The translations under genes were made by a program, and so were the position numbers. Shown here piece after piece: positions 1 to 4,815 of a DNA stretch of 5,048 nucleotides. Position 1 is the first letter of the stretch; each line of letters opens with the position of its first letter. The notes under the pieces were generated by a model. The model saw nothing but the letters and a program-made list of their open reading frames with translations, made no database searches and was not told the DNA's origin. Origin of the DNA: an uncultured Clostridia bacterium (GTDB lineage Bacteria > Bacillota > Clostridia > Saccharofermentanales > Saccharofermentanaceae); contig CAMJGB010000151.1 in assembly GCA_946405115.1 (NCBI GenBank), positions 1-5,048 of the forward strand, written 5' to 3'.

Positions 1-283
1 CTACGAAGTCAGCACCTGCTGCTGTAGCCTCGTCAGCCTTGGGGCCCTTAGCGAAAACGAGAACCTTCTTTGTCTTACCTGTACCGTGAGGGAGTACTAC
101 CGCACCTCTAACCTGCTGGTCAGCGTGACGGGAGTCAACGCCCAAACGAACGTGAAGCTCTACAGTCTCGTCAAACTTTGCCTTACCTGTCTGCTCGATA
201 AGCTTAACTGCCTCGGAAGGATCGTAAGCTACTGATCTGTCAACAAGCTTAGCGACTTCTGTATATCTCTTACCTGCTTTCAT
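1..283 (-). CDS. rplA: 50S ribosomal protein L1, N-terminal part (runs off window)
   Basis: L1 binds 23S rRNA in the ribosomal L1 stalk, helps release deacylated tRNA, and in many bacteria represses its own operon by binding mRNA. The visible 94 residues begin [15 protein letters not shown] and contain [20 protein letters not shown] at about residues 37-56 and [12 protein letters not shown] at 59-70. These are characteristic of the L1 N-terminal domain. The remainder of the protein (families are usually about 230 residues) lies beyond position 1, so the gene is cut by the window edge and not visibly broken. The ATG at 283-281 has an AAGGAGAG ribosome binding site at 291-298 in the 17-nt gap after rplK. 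The partner L11 gene directly upstream is the standard arrangement. The product identification is close to certain. Confidence 0.97.
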   Translation of the reverse strand, partial: MKAGKRYTEVAKLVDRSVAYDPSEAVKLIEQTGKAKFDETVELHVRLGVDSRHADQQVRGAVVLPHGTGKTKKVLVFAKGPKADEATAAGADFV

Positions 284-300
284 TTACAGTCTCTCCTTCC

Positions 301-729
301 TTAGTCTCTTGTTACTACGATACCCATGGATCTTGCTGTACCTGCTACCATCTCGGCACAGGACTCGATAGAAGATGCATTAGTATCTACCATCTTGATT
401 GCTGCGATCTTCTTGCACTCTTCGAAAGAGATTGTAGCAACCTTCTGTGTGTTAGGCTTACCTGAACCCTTCTCGATATTGCAGGCCTTCTTAAGAAGTA
501 CCGGCACCGGAGGAGTCTTTGTAATGAAAGTGAAGGAACGGTCAGCATAAACTGTAATGATTACAGGAATGATGAGTCCGGCATCCTTAGCTGTTCTCTC
601 ATTGAACTCTTTAACGAACTGCGCGATGTTGATACCGTGCTGTCCAAGAGCTGGTCCTACCGGCGGCGCGGGTGTAGCTTTGCCTGCAGGGATCTGAAGC
701 TTTACATAACCTGCAATTTTCTTAGCCAT
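301..729 (-). CDS. rplK: 50S ribosomal protein L11
   Basis: L11 forms the base of the ribosomal GTPase-associated centre together with 23S rRNA, contacts elongation factors, and is needed for RelA-type stringent signalling in many bacteria. The 142-residue protein has the usual family length. The N-terminal domain (about 1-70) carries the proline-rich [13 protein letters not shown] at 20-32, followed by [10 protein letters not shown]. The C-terminal rRNA-binding domain (about 75-140) ends with [20 protein letters not shown] at 112-131. I chose the ATG at 729-727. An in-frame GTG nine bases further upstream (738-736) overlaps the ribosome binding site and would add only MAV. It sits between nusG (59-nt gap) and rplA (17-nt gap). 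Confidence 0.98.
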   Translation of the reverse strand: MAKKIAGYVKLQIPAGKATPAPPVGPALGQHGINIAQFVKEFNERTAKDAGLIIPVIITVYADRSFTFITKTPPVPVLLKKACNIEKGSGKPNTQKVATISFEECKKIAAIKMVDTNASSIESCAEMVAGTARSMGIVVTRD

Positions 730-736
730 AACGGCC

Positions 737-743
737 ACCTCCC
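737..743 (-). promoter_or_regulatory. Ribosome binding site that fixes the rplK start
   Basis: The minus strand reads GGGAGGT here, with 7 nt before the ATG at 729. The upstream in-frame GTG (738-736) lies partly inside this site, so it cannot be the start served by it. This supports the 142-residue form of L11. Confidence 0.8.
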
Positions 744-763
744 AATAATTAGTATTTTATTTT

Positions 764-785
764 CTGTGCGCTTACGCGCTTACAG
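764..785 (-). promoter_or_regulatory. Small hairpin in the nusG-rplK gap, possible leader element
   Basis: The transcribed strand can fold as CUGU, a two-base AA bulge, GCGC, a GUAA tetraloop of GNRA type, GCGC, ACAG. That makes two 4-bp stems with one asymmetric bulge, seen directly in the sequence. It lies 3 nt after the nusG stop and about 35 nt before rplK, the only sizeable gap in this operon downstream of rpmG. L1 is known to repress the L11-L1 genes by binding a structured leader ahead of rplK or rplA in several bacteria, so an L1-binding site is one possibility. I do not recognise the L1 consensus here. It could also be an RNA processing or pausing site, or chance. There is no T-run directly after it, so it is not an intrinsic terminator. 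Confidence 0.35.
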
Positions 786-788
786 ACT

Positions 789-1361
789 TTAGATCTTCTC
801 AACCTGTGTAAAGTCAAGATATACAGGTGTCTCACGACCGAACATCGTAAGCTTAACCTTAACCTGCTGCTTCTCATTGTTCATCTCTTCGACAACGCAG
901 ATAGAATCAGCAAACGGTCCGCTGATTACGCGGATTGTGCTTCCGACATCGTAATCAACCTCAGGTACCCAATCTGTGTCGATGCCCATTGCAACAAGAT
1001 CACTGTCTGCAATAGGAAGGGGCTTGTTGGGGTTAGTTGATACGAATCCCGTAACACCTCTTGTGTTTCTGATGAGGTACCAAAGTTCCTTATCAGCTGC
1101 GGAAGGCTCTTCATCCTTACCGAGTGTATCGAATCCGCTTACGAACTTGATGAAGACGTAACCCGGATACTTCTTACGCTTGATAGGCTTCTTCTTGCCA
1201 TCCTTGATCTCGATGATATCCTCTGTAGGAATGAAGATGTCCTGGATGATATCCTGCATTCCTCTGTTAGCGATAGTCTTCTCGAGAAGAGTCTTTACTT
1301 TATTCTCATAGCCGGAGTATGTGTGAACTACGTACCACTTGGCTTCTTTCTCGTCAGCCAT
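789..1361 (-). CDS. nusG: Transcription elongation and antitermination factor NusG
   Basis: NusG binds the RNA polymerase clamp, controls pausing and couples transcription to Rho or the ribosome. The 190-residue protein begins with the NGN domain: KWYVVHTYSGYENKV at 8-22, KKYPGYVF at 63-70, and WYLIRNTRGVTGFV at 94-107. A KOW domain follows: STIRVISGPFAD at 141-152 and MFGRETPVYLDFTQVEK at 173-189. It is longer than the roughly 175-180 residues of well-known NusG proteins because of about 14 extra residues (about 77-92, rich in D/E/K/S) between GYV and WY. The KOW motif has Cys155 where NusG proteins such as those of E. coli and B. subtilis have Gly. I chose the ATG at 1361-1359. A GTG at 1373-1371 would add MRAN and overlaps both the ribosome binding site and the end of secE. 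The start is one base after the secE stop, so translation is probably coupled. Confidence 0.97.
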   Translation of the reverse strand: MADEKEAKWYVVHTYSGYENKVKTLLEKTIANRGMQDIIQDIFIPTEDIIEIKDGKKKPIKRKKYPGYVFIKFVSGFDTLGKDEEPSAADKELWYLIRNTRGVTGFVSTNPNKPLPIADSDLVAMGIDTDWVPEVDYDVGSTIRVISGPFADSICVVEEMNNEKQQVKVKLTMFGRETPVYLDFTQVEKI

Positions 1362-1362
1362 A

Positions 1363-1725
1363 TTAGCCCTCACTTTCAGCGGCAGTCTCCGCTACTGTCT
1401 CTTCAACAGCTGCTTCTGTCTCAGCTGCTTCAGTCTCTACAGCCTCTGTAGCAACAGCCTCTGTTGCTGCTGTAACTTCTGTAGCAACTGTTGCTGTAGG
1501 CTCAACTTCATCATAGAAGTTAGCCTTATCAAGAAGCCATCTTCCTCCCATGGAGATAATGCTCAAGAAGATAGCGAAGAAAAGGATAACGGAGAGAACT
1601 ACAGCAGATGTGTTTCTCAACTTCTCCTTTGTAGGCCAGACGGACTTACGAAGCTCCTGACGAACTTCCTTGAAAACCTGTCCGATCTTCTGGAAAACAT
1701 TCTTTTTCTTTGACTTATCAGCCAT
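1363..1725 (-). CDS. secE: Preprotein translocase subunit SecE with long acidic C-terminal tail
   Basis: SecE clamps SecY in the SecYEG protein-export channel. The 120-residue protein has a lysine-rich cytosolic N-terminus, the conserved amphipathic segment with ELRKSVWPTKEKLRN at 24-38, and one membrane helix at about 41-65 (AVVLSVILFFAIFL). This is the minimal single-span type of SecE, which normally ends soon after the helix at about 60-75 residues. Here about 50 more residues follow (71-120), made almost only of Ala, Thr, Val and Glu, with about 15 acidic residues and no Lys or Arg after residue 67. The positive-inside rule places this tail outside the membrane. The ATG shares its A with the rpmG stop (TAATG). 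The SecE core is certain; the function of the tail is unknown. Confidence 0.96.
   Translation of the reverse strand: MADKSKKKNVFQKIGQVFKEVRQELRKSVWPTKEKLRNTSAVVLSVILFFAIFLSIISMGGRWLLDKANFYDEVEPTATVATEVTAATEAVATEAVETEAAETEAAVEETVAETAAESEG
1367..1371 (-). promoter_or_regulatory. Ribosome binding site that fixes the nusG start
   Basis: GAGGG on the minus strand lies inside the last codons of secE, 5 nt before the ATG at 1361. It overlaps the alternative GTG at 1373-1371, which argues against that codon as the start. Confidence 0.65.
1393..1510 (-). repeat. Degenerate repeat tract encoding the SecE tail
   Basis: On the coding strand short units recur, such as ACAGAGGCTGT twice and GAAGCAGCTG twice, giving repeated TEA, TEAV and ETEAA residues. 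The tract stays in frame and is composed of mixed Ala, Thr, Glu and Val codons, so it is imperfect and not a simple triplet expansion. Such tracts can grow or shrink by slippage, so the tail length may vary between strains (inference). Confidence 0.6.
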
Positions 1726-1889
1726 TACTTGGTCTCCTTGTGTACCGTGTGCTTACGGCAGAAAGGGCAATACTTCTTAAGCTCAAGTCTCTCAGTAGTA
1801 TTCTTCTTATTCTTATATGTCTGATAATTTCTTCTCTTGCACTCTTCGCATGCGAGTGTGAGCTTATCTCTGACATCAGCCTTAGCCAT
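1725..1889 (-). CDS. rpmG: 50S ribosomal protein L33, zinc-binding form
   Basis: L33 is a small protein of the large ribosomal subunit. The 54-residue product begins [20 protein letters not shown] and ends KHTVHKETK. It has two CxxC pairs, Cys14/Cys17 and Cys41/Cys44, which form a zinc ribbon. This is the zinc-containing C+ form; bacteria often keep a cysteine-free copy elsewhere for zinc shortage (family knowledge, not seen here). The ATG at 1889-1887 follows a strong GGAGGAG ribosome binding site at 1897-1903, with 7 nt between. The stop codon overlaps the secE start as TAATG. It is the first gene after the promoter at 1953-1982. The tRNA-Trp gene found between rpmG and secE in some relatives is absent. 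Confidence 0.97.
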   Translation of the reverse strand: MAKADVRDKLTLACEECKRRNYQTYKNKKNTTERLELKKYCPFCRKHTVHKETK

Positions 1890-1920
1890 ATCTTTGCTCC
1901 TCCATTTTTTCTACACAATA

Positions 1921-1944
1921 AAAAAAGACCTTGCGGCTCTTTTT
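1921..1944 (-). promoter_or_regulatory. 5' leader stem-loop of the rpmG operon
   Basis: The transcribed strand reads AAAAAGAGCC, a GCAA tetraloop (GNRA type), then GGTCTTTTTT. The arms pair with two G-C pairs, two G-T wobbles, one A-C mismatch and five A-T pairs. A seventh T follows. It looks like an intrinsic terminator but starts only a few bases after the predicted transcription start (about 1946), probably too early for normal termination. A 5'-end stem-loop that protects the mRNA is more likely. It could also stop transcripts reading through from the his cluster. The roles are inferred. Confidence 0.45.
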
Positions 1945-1952
1945 GCTCGACA

Positions 1953-1982
1953 ATTGTATCACGGCCTGTAAACCTGTGTCAA
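1953..1982 (-). promoter_or_regulatory. Strong sigma-A type promoter for rpmG-secE-nusG-rplK-rplA
   Basis: The minus strand has a perfect -35 TTGACA (1982-1977), an 18-nt spacer, and a -10 TACAAT (1958-1953). The -10 is preceded by TGA, giving an extended -10 (TGNTATAAT-like). The start of transcription should be near 1946, about 57 nt before the rpmG ATG. Upstream lies A/T-rich sequence with an A6 tract (1999-2004), which may act as an UP element, as is common for translation-machinery promoters. No promoter of this quality was seen elsewhere in the window. Confidence 0.85.
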
Positions 1983-2012
1983 CGGCATAATTACTATATT
2001 TTTTGAGCCGTT
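1981..2012. repeat. 6-bp inverted repeat overlapping the -35 region
   Basis: AACGGC at 1981-1986 and GCCGTT at 2007-2012 are exact inverted repeats 20 nt apart, enclosing the A/T-rich block upstream of the rpmG promoter. One arm touches the last two bases of the -35 hexamer. It may be a protein-binding dyad or a weak hairpin at the end of the his transcript. A 6-bp match over this distance may also be chance. Confidence 0.3.
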
Positions 2013-2024
2013 AAAACAAGTGTT

Positions 2025-2058
2025 AAGGCCCGTACGAACAATATGCCGCGCGGGCCTT
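2025..2058 (-). terminator. Hairpin after hisE, probable terminator of the purC-his cluster
   Basis: The transcribed strand has AAGGCCCG (2058-2051), an 18-nt loop, then the exact complement CGGGCCTT (2032-2025), giving an 8-bp GC-rich stem starting 7 nt after the hisE stop. The bases that follow (AACACTTGTTTTAACGG) are only moderately T-rich, so termination may be partial or Rho-assisted. Its position between the last his gene and the promoter of the next operon supports a terminator role. Confidence 0.6.
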
Positions 2059-2065
2059 CCACTGA

Positions 2066-2341
2066 TTATCTTCTTCCGCGAAGTTCCTTCTCTACGTCTT
2101 CGGGTGTGATACCCATGTCTACCATGAGCACGAGCATGTGATAGATAACATCGGAGATCTCCTCGACAACCTCTGTCTTGGATCTCTTTGCAGCAGCGAT
2201 TGCTGTCTCTACAGCTTCCTCACCCAATTTCTTGGCGATCTTCTCTGTACCTGCCTCGAGAAGGTAGTTTGTATAAGAACCCTCCTGAGGATCCTTCTGT
2301 CTGTTAAGTACTACGTTGTAAAGCTCGCTTAAGATGTTCAT
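2066..2341 (-). CDS. hisE: Phosphoribosyl-ATP pyrophosphohydrolase (stand-alone HisE)
   Basis: HisE carries out step 2 of histidine synthesis, hydrolysing phosphoribosyl-ATP to phosphoribosyl-AMP and pyrophosphate. The 91-residue protein matches the usual length of a single HisE domain of the all-alpha MazG-like fold. It shows GSYTNYLLEAGTEKIAKKLG at 21-40, then EEAVETAIAA at 41-50, and VVEEISDVIYHMLVL at 58-72. Glu41, Glu42, Glu45, Glu61 and Asp64 form the expected metal-binding acidic set. In many bacteria HisE is the C-terminal half of a HisIE protein, but here it is separate and HisI is fused to HisF. The ATG at 2341-2339 has an AGGAGA site at 2347-2352, 5 nt upstream, and lies 19 nt after the hisF-hisI stop. 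It is the last gene of the cluster. Confidence 0.96.
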   Translation of the reverse strand: MNILSELYNVVLNRQKDPQEGSYTNYLLEAGTEKIAKKLGEEAVETAIAAAKRSKTEVVEEISDVIYHMLVLMVDMGITPEDVEKELRGRR

Positions 2342-2360
2342 AAGTATCTCCTATTAATTA

Positions 2361-3491
2361 TTATTCCTTATCATCTACGTTCCAGTTCTCAAGATCCGTG
2401 TAGAAGCAGGTGCGGTTGCCGGTATGGCATGCAGCGCATGTCTGCTCGATCTTATAAAGGAGCGTATCCTTGTCACAGTCAATGGCACATGATACCACCT
2501 TCTGCACGTGACCTGAAGTCTCGCCCTTCTTCCAGAGAGTGTTTCTGGATCTGGAGTAATAGTGCATATAACCTGTCTCGCAGGTAAGGCGGAATGCCTC
2601 ATAGTTCATGTAAGCCATCATGAGGACGTCGCCGTTCTCGGCATCCTGGGTAATGGCAGGAACCATTCCGTCGGAATTCTTCTTCATGTGAGCCCACATA
2701 TCAAGTGTCTTCGGGATTCTTCTTACGGGGATGCCTCTTCCCTCAAGGTACTCCTTAAGGTCACTTATCCTTATCTCACCGAAATGGAAAAGGGATGCCG
2801 CCAGTACTGCGTCCGCCTTGCCGTCGATGATGCCGTCATAGAAATCCTCCATGGAACCCGCACCGCCACTTGCAATTACGGGAACTGAAACAGCATCTGC
2901 GATCATGGCTGTAATTACATTATCAAAGCCTGACTTGGTTCCGTCCTTATCCATGCTTGTAAGAAGGATCTCGCCTGCACCAAGGGAAACAACTTCCTTC
3001 GCCCACCACAAGGCATCTATGCCCGTGGGCTTCGTGCCGCCTGCGATAACTACCTCCCATCCTGAGGGGAACTTATCTTCCTGACCTTCTCTTCTTTTTA
3101 CATCGATTGCAACTACGATGCACTGCGCACCGAAAATCTCCGATGCCTTCTTAACGAACGAGGGATCCTTTACTGCAGCGGAATTAAGTGAAACCTTGTC
3201 TGCGCCTGCATTAAGGATGGCACGGATATCTTCTACGGTTCTGATACCGCCGCCTACCGTGAAAGGGATAAACACCTCGTTAGCAACACGCTCTACCATG
3301 TCGATAACGGTATCGCGCGCTTCCAATGTAGCCGTTATGTCTAAGAATACGAGTTCGTCGGCACCTGAGAGGTTATACTCTTTCGCACACTCAACAGGGT
3401 CTCCCGCATCTCTTAAGGAGACGAAGTTAACGCCTTTAACGACTCTGCCGTCTTTAACATCAAGACAGGGGATTATACGCTTTGTAAGCAT
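2361..3491 (-). CDS. hisF-hisI: Fused HisF-HisI: imidazole glycerol phosphate synthase cyclase subunit and phosphoribosyl-AMP cyclohydrolase
   Basis: This 376-residue protein joins two enzymes. Residues 1 to about 257 are HisF, the (beta/alpha)8 cyclase that uses ammonia from HisH to turn PRFAR into imidazole glycerol phosphate and AICAR. Catalytic Asp11 and Asp130 are present, as are counterparts of the ammonia-gate residues of Thermotoga HisF (Arg5, Glu46, Lys99, Glu174) and the phosphate loops TVGGGIRT at 78-85 and ASGGAGSM at 207-214. Residues from about 265 to 376 are HisI, which opens the ring of phosphoribosyl-AMP (step 3). It has [11 protein letters not shown] at 290-300, [18 protein letters not shown] at 313-330, a DCDKD metal motif with Asp338, Asp340 and Asp342, and probable zinc ligands Cys339, Cys355 and Cys362. 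The linker is short, and the frame is open across it. The ATG lies 19 nt inside the end of hisA, with no well-spaced ribosome binding site, suggesting coupling. Confidence 0.95.
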   Translation of the reverse strand: MLTKRIIPCLDVKDGRVVKGVNFVSLRDAGDPVECAKEYNLSGADELVFLDITATLEARDTVIDMVERVANEVFIPFTVGGGIRTVEDIRAILNAGADKVSLNSAAVKDPSFVKKASEIFGAQCIVVAIDVKRREGQEDKFPSGWEVVIAGGTKPTGIDALWWAKEVVSLGAGEILLTSMDKDGTKSGFDNVITAMIADAVSVPVIASGGAGSMEDFYDGIIDGKADAVLAASLFHFGEIRISDLKEYLEGRGIPVRRIPKTLDMWAHMKKNSDGMVPAITQDAENGDVLMMAYMNYEAFRLTCETGYMHYYSRSRNTLWKKGETSGHVQKVVSCAIDCDKDTLLYKIEQTCAACHTGNRTCFYTDLENWNVDDKE

Positions 3492-4186
3492 GCCTTAAGG
3501 TCTACCTTTCCTTCGTATATGGCCTTGCCGACGATAACGCCGGCGCAGCCGGAGGTCTTAACATTCATAATGTCCTCGTTAGATCCGATGCCGCCTGATG
3601 CGATGACATCAAGACCTGTCTTCTCTACCATGAGCTTTGTGGACTCAACAGCAGGTCCCGTGAGCATACCGTCACGTGCGATGTCGGTAAAGACTACAGT
3701 CTTCGCACCAATGGACTTCATGATAAGACCGAACTCGACTGCATCGATTCCTGAACCTGAAGTCCAGCCGTCGACTGCAACTTCACCGTCCTTGGCGTCA
3801 ATGCCGATGGCGATCTTCTCTTCGTACATCTCGATTGCCTTCTCAGTAAACGCCCTGTCCTTAACGGCTGCAGTTCCGAGAACGCATCTTGATACTCCGT
3901 AATCTTCGATCCATCTTCTTAACGTATCCATATTACGGATTCCGCCGCCTGTATCGACCTTAAGTCCGGTCTTCTCGGCGATCTGTCTTATGATCTCATG
4001 ATTCGTGGGTACTCCCGACTTTGCAGCATCGAGGTCCACTACGTGGATCCACTCGGCACCGGCTTCCTTGAACTCCCAAGCCTGTGAAAGCGGATCGTCG
4101 TTATATACGGTTACTTTGTTATAGTCTCCCTTAAGAAGTCTTACGCACTTTCCTCCGAGAAGATCTACTGCGGGAATAATTATCAC
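3473..4186 (-). CDS. hisA: ProFAR isomerase (phosphoribosylformimino-AICAR ribotide isomerase)
   Basis: HisA performs step 4 of histidine synthesis, an Amadori rearrangement of ProFAR to PRFAR, in the cytoplasm. The 237-residue protein is of normal length for this (beta/alpha)8 barrel. It begins [20 protein letters not shown] with catalytic Asp8, and has VDTGGGIRN at 77-85, [15 protein letters not shown] at 128-142 with the second catalytic Asp at 130, [11 protein letters not shown] at 168-178, and [10 protein letters not shown] at 196-205. Both phosphate-binding halves are intact. The start codon is GTG (4186-4184). It overlaps the hisH stop in a GTGA junction and is preceded by a strong AGGAGG site, so the two genes should be co-translated. 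Its 3' end overlaps hisF-hisI by 19 nt. Its product is the substrate of its neighbours HisF and HisH. Confidence 0.97.
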   Translation of the reverse strand: MIIIPAVDLLGGKCVRLLKGDYNKVTVYNDDPLSQAWEFKEAGAEWIHVVDLDAAKSGVPTNHEIIRQIAEKTGLKVDTGGGIRNMDTLRRWIEDYGVSRCVLGTAAVKDRAFTEKAIEMYEEKIAIGIDAKDGEVAVDGWTSGSGIDAVEFGLIMKSIGAKTVVFTDIARDGMLTGPAVESTKLMVEKTGLDVIASGGIGSNEDIMNVKTSGCAGVIVGKAIYEGKVDLKACLQSV

Positions 4187-4809
4187 TTCTTTATCCTCCT
4201 GGCGAATCTTTCGAGTATCTGCAGGCCTGCTTCACCGCTCTTTTCGGGGTGGAACTGAGTCGCGAAGATGTTGCCTCTCTCAAGCGAAGCCGTGTACTTA
4301 ATGCCGTACTCGGTACAAGCTGCCGTGTCCTTGGGATCATCCGGCGTGCAGTAGAAAGAGTGCACGAAGTAAACGTAGTCGCCATCGCGGAGGATGCTTC
4401 CCGTAACGTCGGTAAGCTTATTCCAACCGATCTGGGGGACCTTGAGTCCCTTCTCCACCGTATCCTCAGAAGGGAACTTCTTAACGCTTCCCGGAATGAG
4501 GTCGAGACCTTTGATGTTCCCGTTCTCGTCAGCTCCCTCTTCGGACTCCGTAAGCATGAGCTGCATGCCGAGGCAGATACCGAGAACTGGCTTACCAGTT
4601 GCCGCGAATTCCTTCACGGCCACATCGAGCCCTTTCTCCTTTAAAGCCTTCATGGCAGGTGCAAAAGCGCCGACTCCGGGCAGAATTAATGCATCAGAAG
4701 ATGCGATGAACGCGGGATCATCCGTGATTCTGCACTCCTGATGCATATACTCGAGGGCTTTCCTGACCGAAGCCAGGTTGCCCATCTTATAATCAACTAT
4801 TGCTATCAC
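4183..4809 (-). CDS. hisH: Imidazole glycerol phosphate synthase glutaminase subunit HisH
   Basis: HisH is a class I glutamine amidotransferase that releases ammonia from glutamine and passes it through the HisF barrel. The 208-residue protein has the normal length. It starts IAIVDYKMGNLASVRKALE and has the oxyanion-region LPGVGAF at 43-49. The nucleophile is Cys79 in GICLGMQLM (77-85). VPQIGWN at 124-130 and YFVHSFY at 147-153 follow, and the triad is completed by His187 and Glu189 in QFHPEKSG (185-192). The start codon is GTG (4809-4807), 6 nt after the purC stop. The only upstream ribosome-binding-like sequence is a weak, distant AAGGA, so initiation may depend on ribosomes finishing purC. 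No later ATG keeps the conserved N-terminus. It ends in a 4-nt GTGA overlap with hisA. Confidence 0.97.
   Translation of the reverse strand: MIAIVDYKMGNLASVRKALEYMHQECRITDDPAFIASSDALILPGVGAFAPAMKALKEKGLDVAVKEFAATGKPVLGICLGMQLMLTESEEGADENGNIKGLDLIPGSVKKFPSEDTVEKGLKVPQIGWNKLTDVTGSILRDGDYVYFVHSFYCTPDDPKDTAACTEYGIKYTASLERGNIFATQFHPEKSGEAGLQILERFARRIKK
4195..4200 (-). promoter_or_regulatory. Ribosome binding site supporting the GTG start of hisA
   Basis: A perfect AGGAGG lies inside the end of hisH, 8 nt before the GTG at 4186-4184. The protein from this GTG begins exactly at the conserved first beta-strand of HisA, so the non-ATG start is well supported. Confidence 0.85.
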
Positions 4810-4815
4810 TTAATA

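Noticed and set aside
1339..1713. Plus-strand open frame rich in Cys, Ser and Leu opposite secE
   Set aside because: The cysteine richness is simply the complement of the Ala/Thr/Glu codon repeats of the SecE tail. It overlaps secE fully.
1723..1730. tRNA-Trp gene between rpmG and secE, as in some related genomes
   Set aside because: The two genes overlap by one base, leaving no room for a tRNA.
1710..2006. Plus-strand open frame across rpmG and the intergenic region
   Set aside because: It is antisense to rpmG and crosses the promoter and leader. It has no convincing product. The real small gene there is rpmG on the minus strand.
2690..2730. A possible missed frameshift or stop between HisF and HisI
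   Set aside because: The frame is continuous, conserved HisF and HisI sequences are in the same frame on both sides, and I see no internal ribosome binding site and start matching a separate HisI.
3118..3902. Long plus-strand open frames opposite hisA and hisF-hisI (3118-3498 and 3519-3902)
   Set aside because: They lie wholly antisense to strongly conserved enzyme genes, have no recognisable family features, and are explained by the codon use of the real genes.
4249..4741. Plus-strand open frames opposite hisH
   Set aside because: They are antisense to an intact HisH with its full catalytic triad and show no domain features of their own.
4810..4815. A separate promoter for hisH after purC
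   Set aside because: The gap is only 6 nt and I see no -35/-10 pair of good quality in the end of purC.
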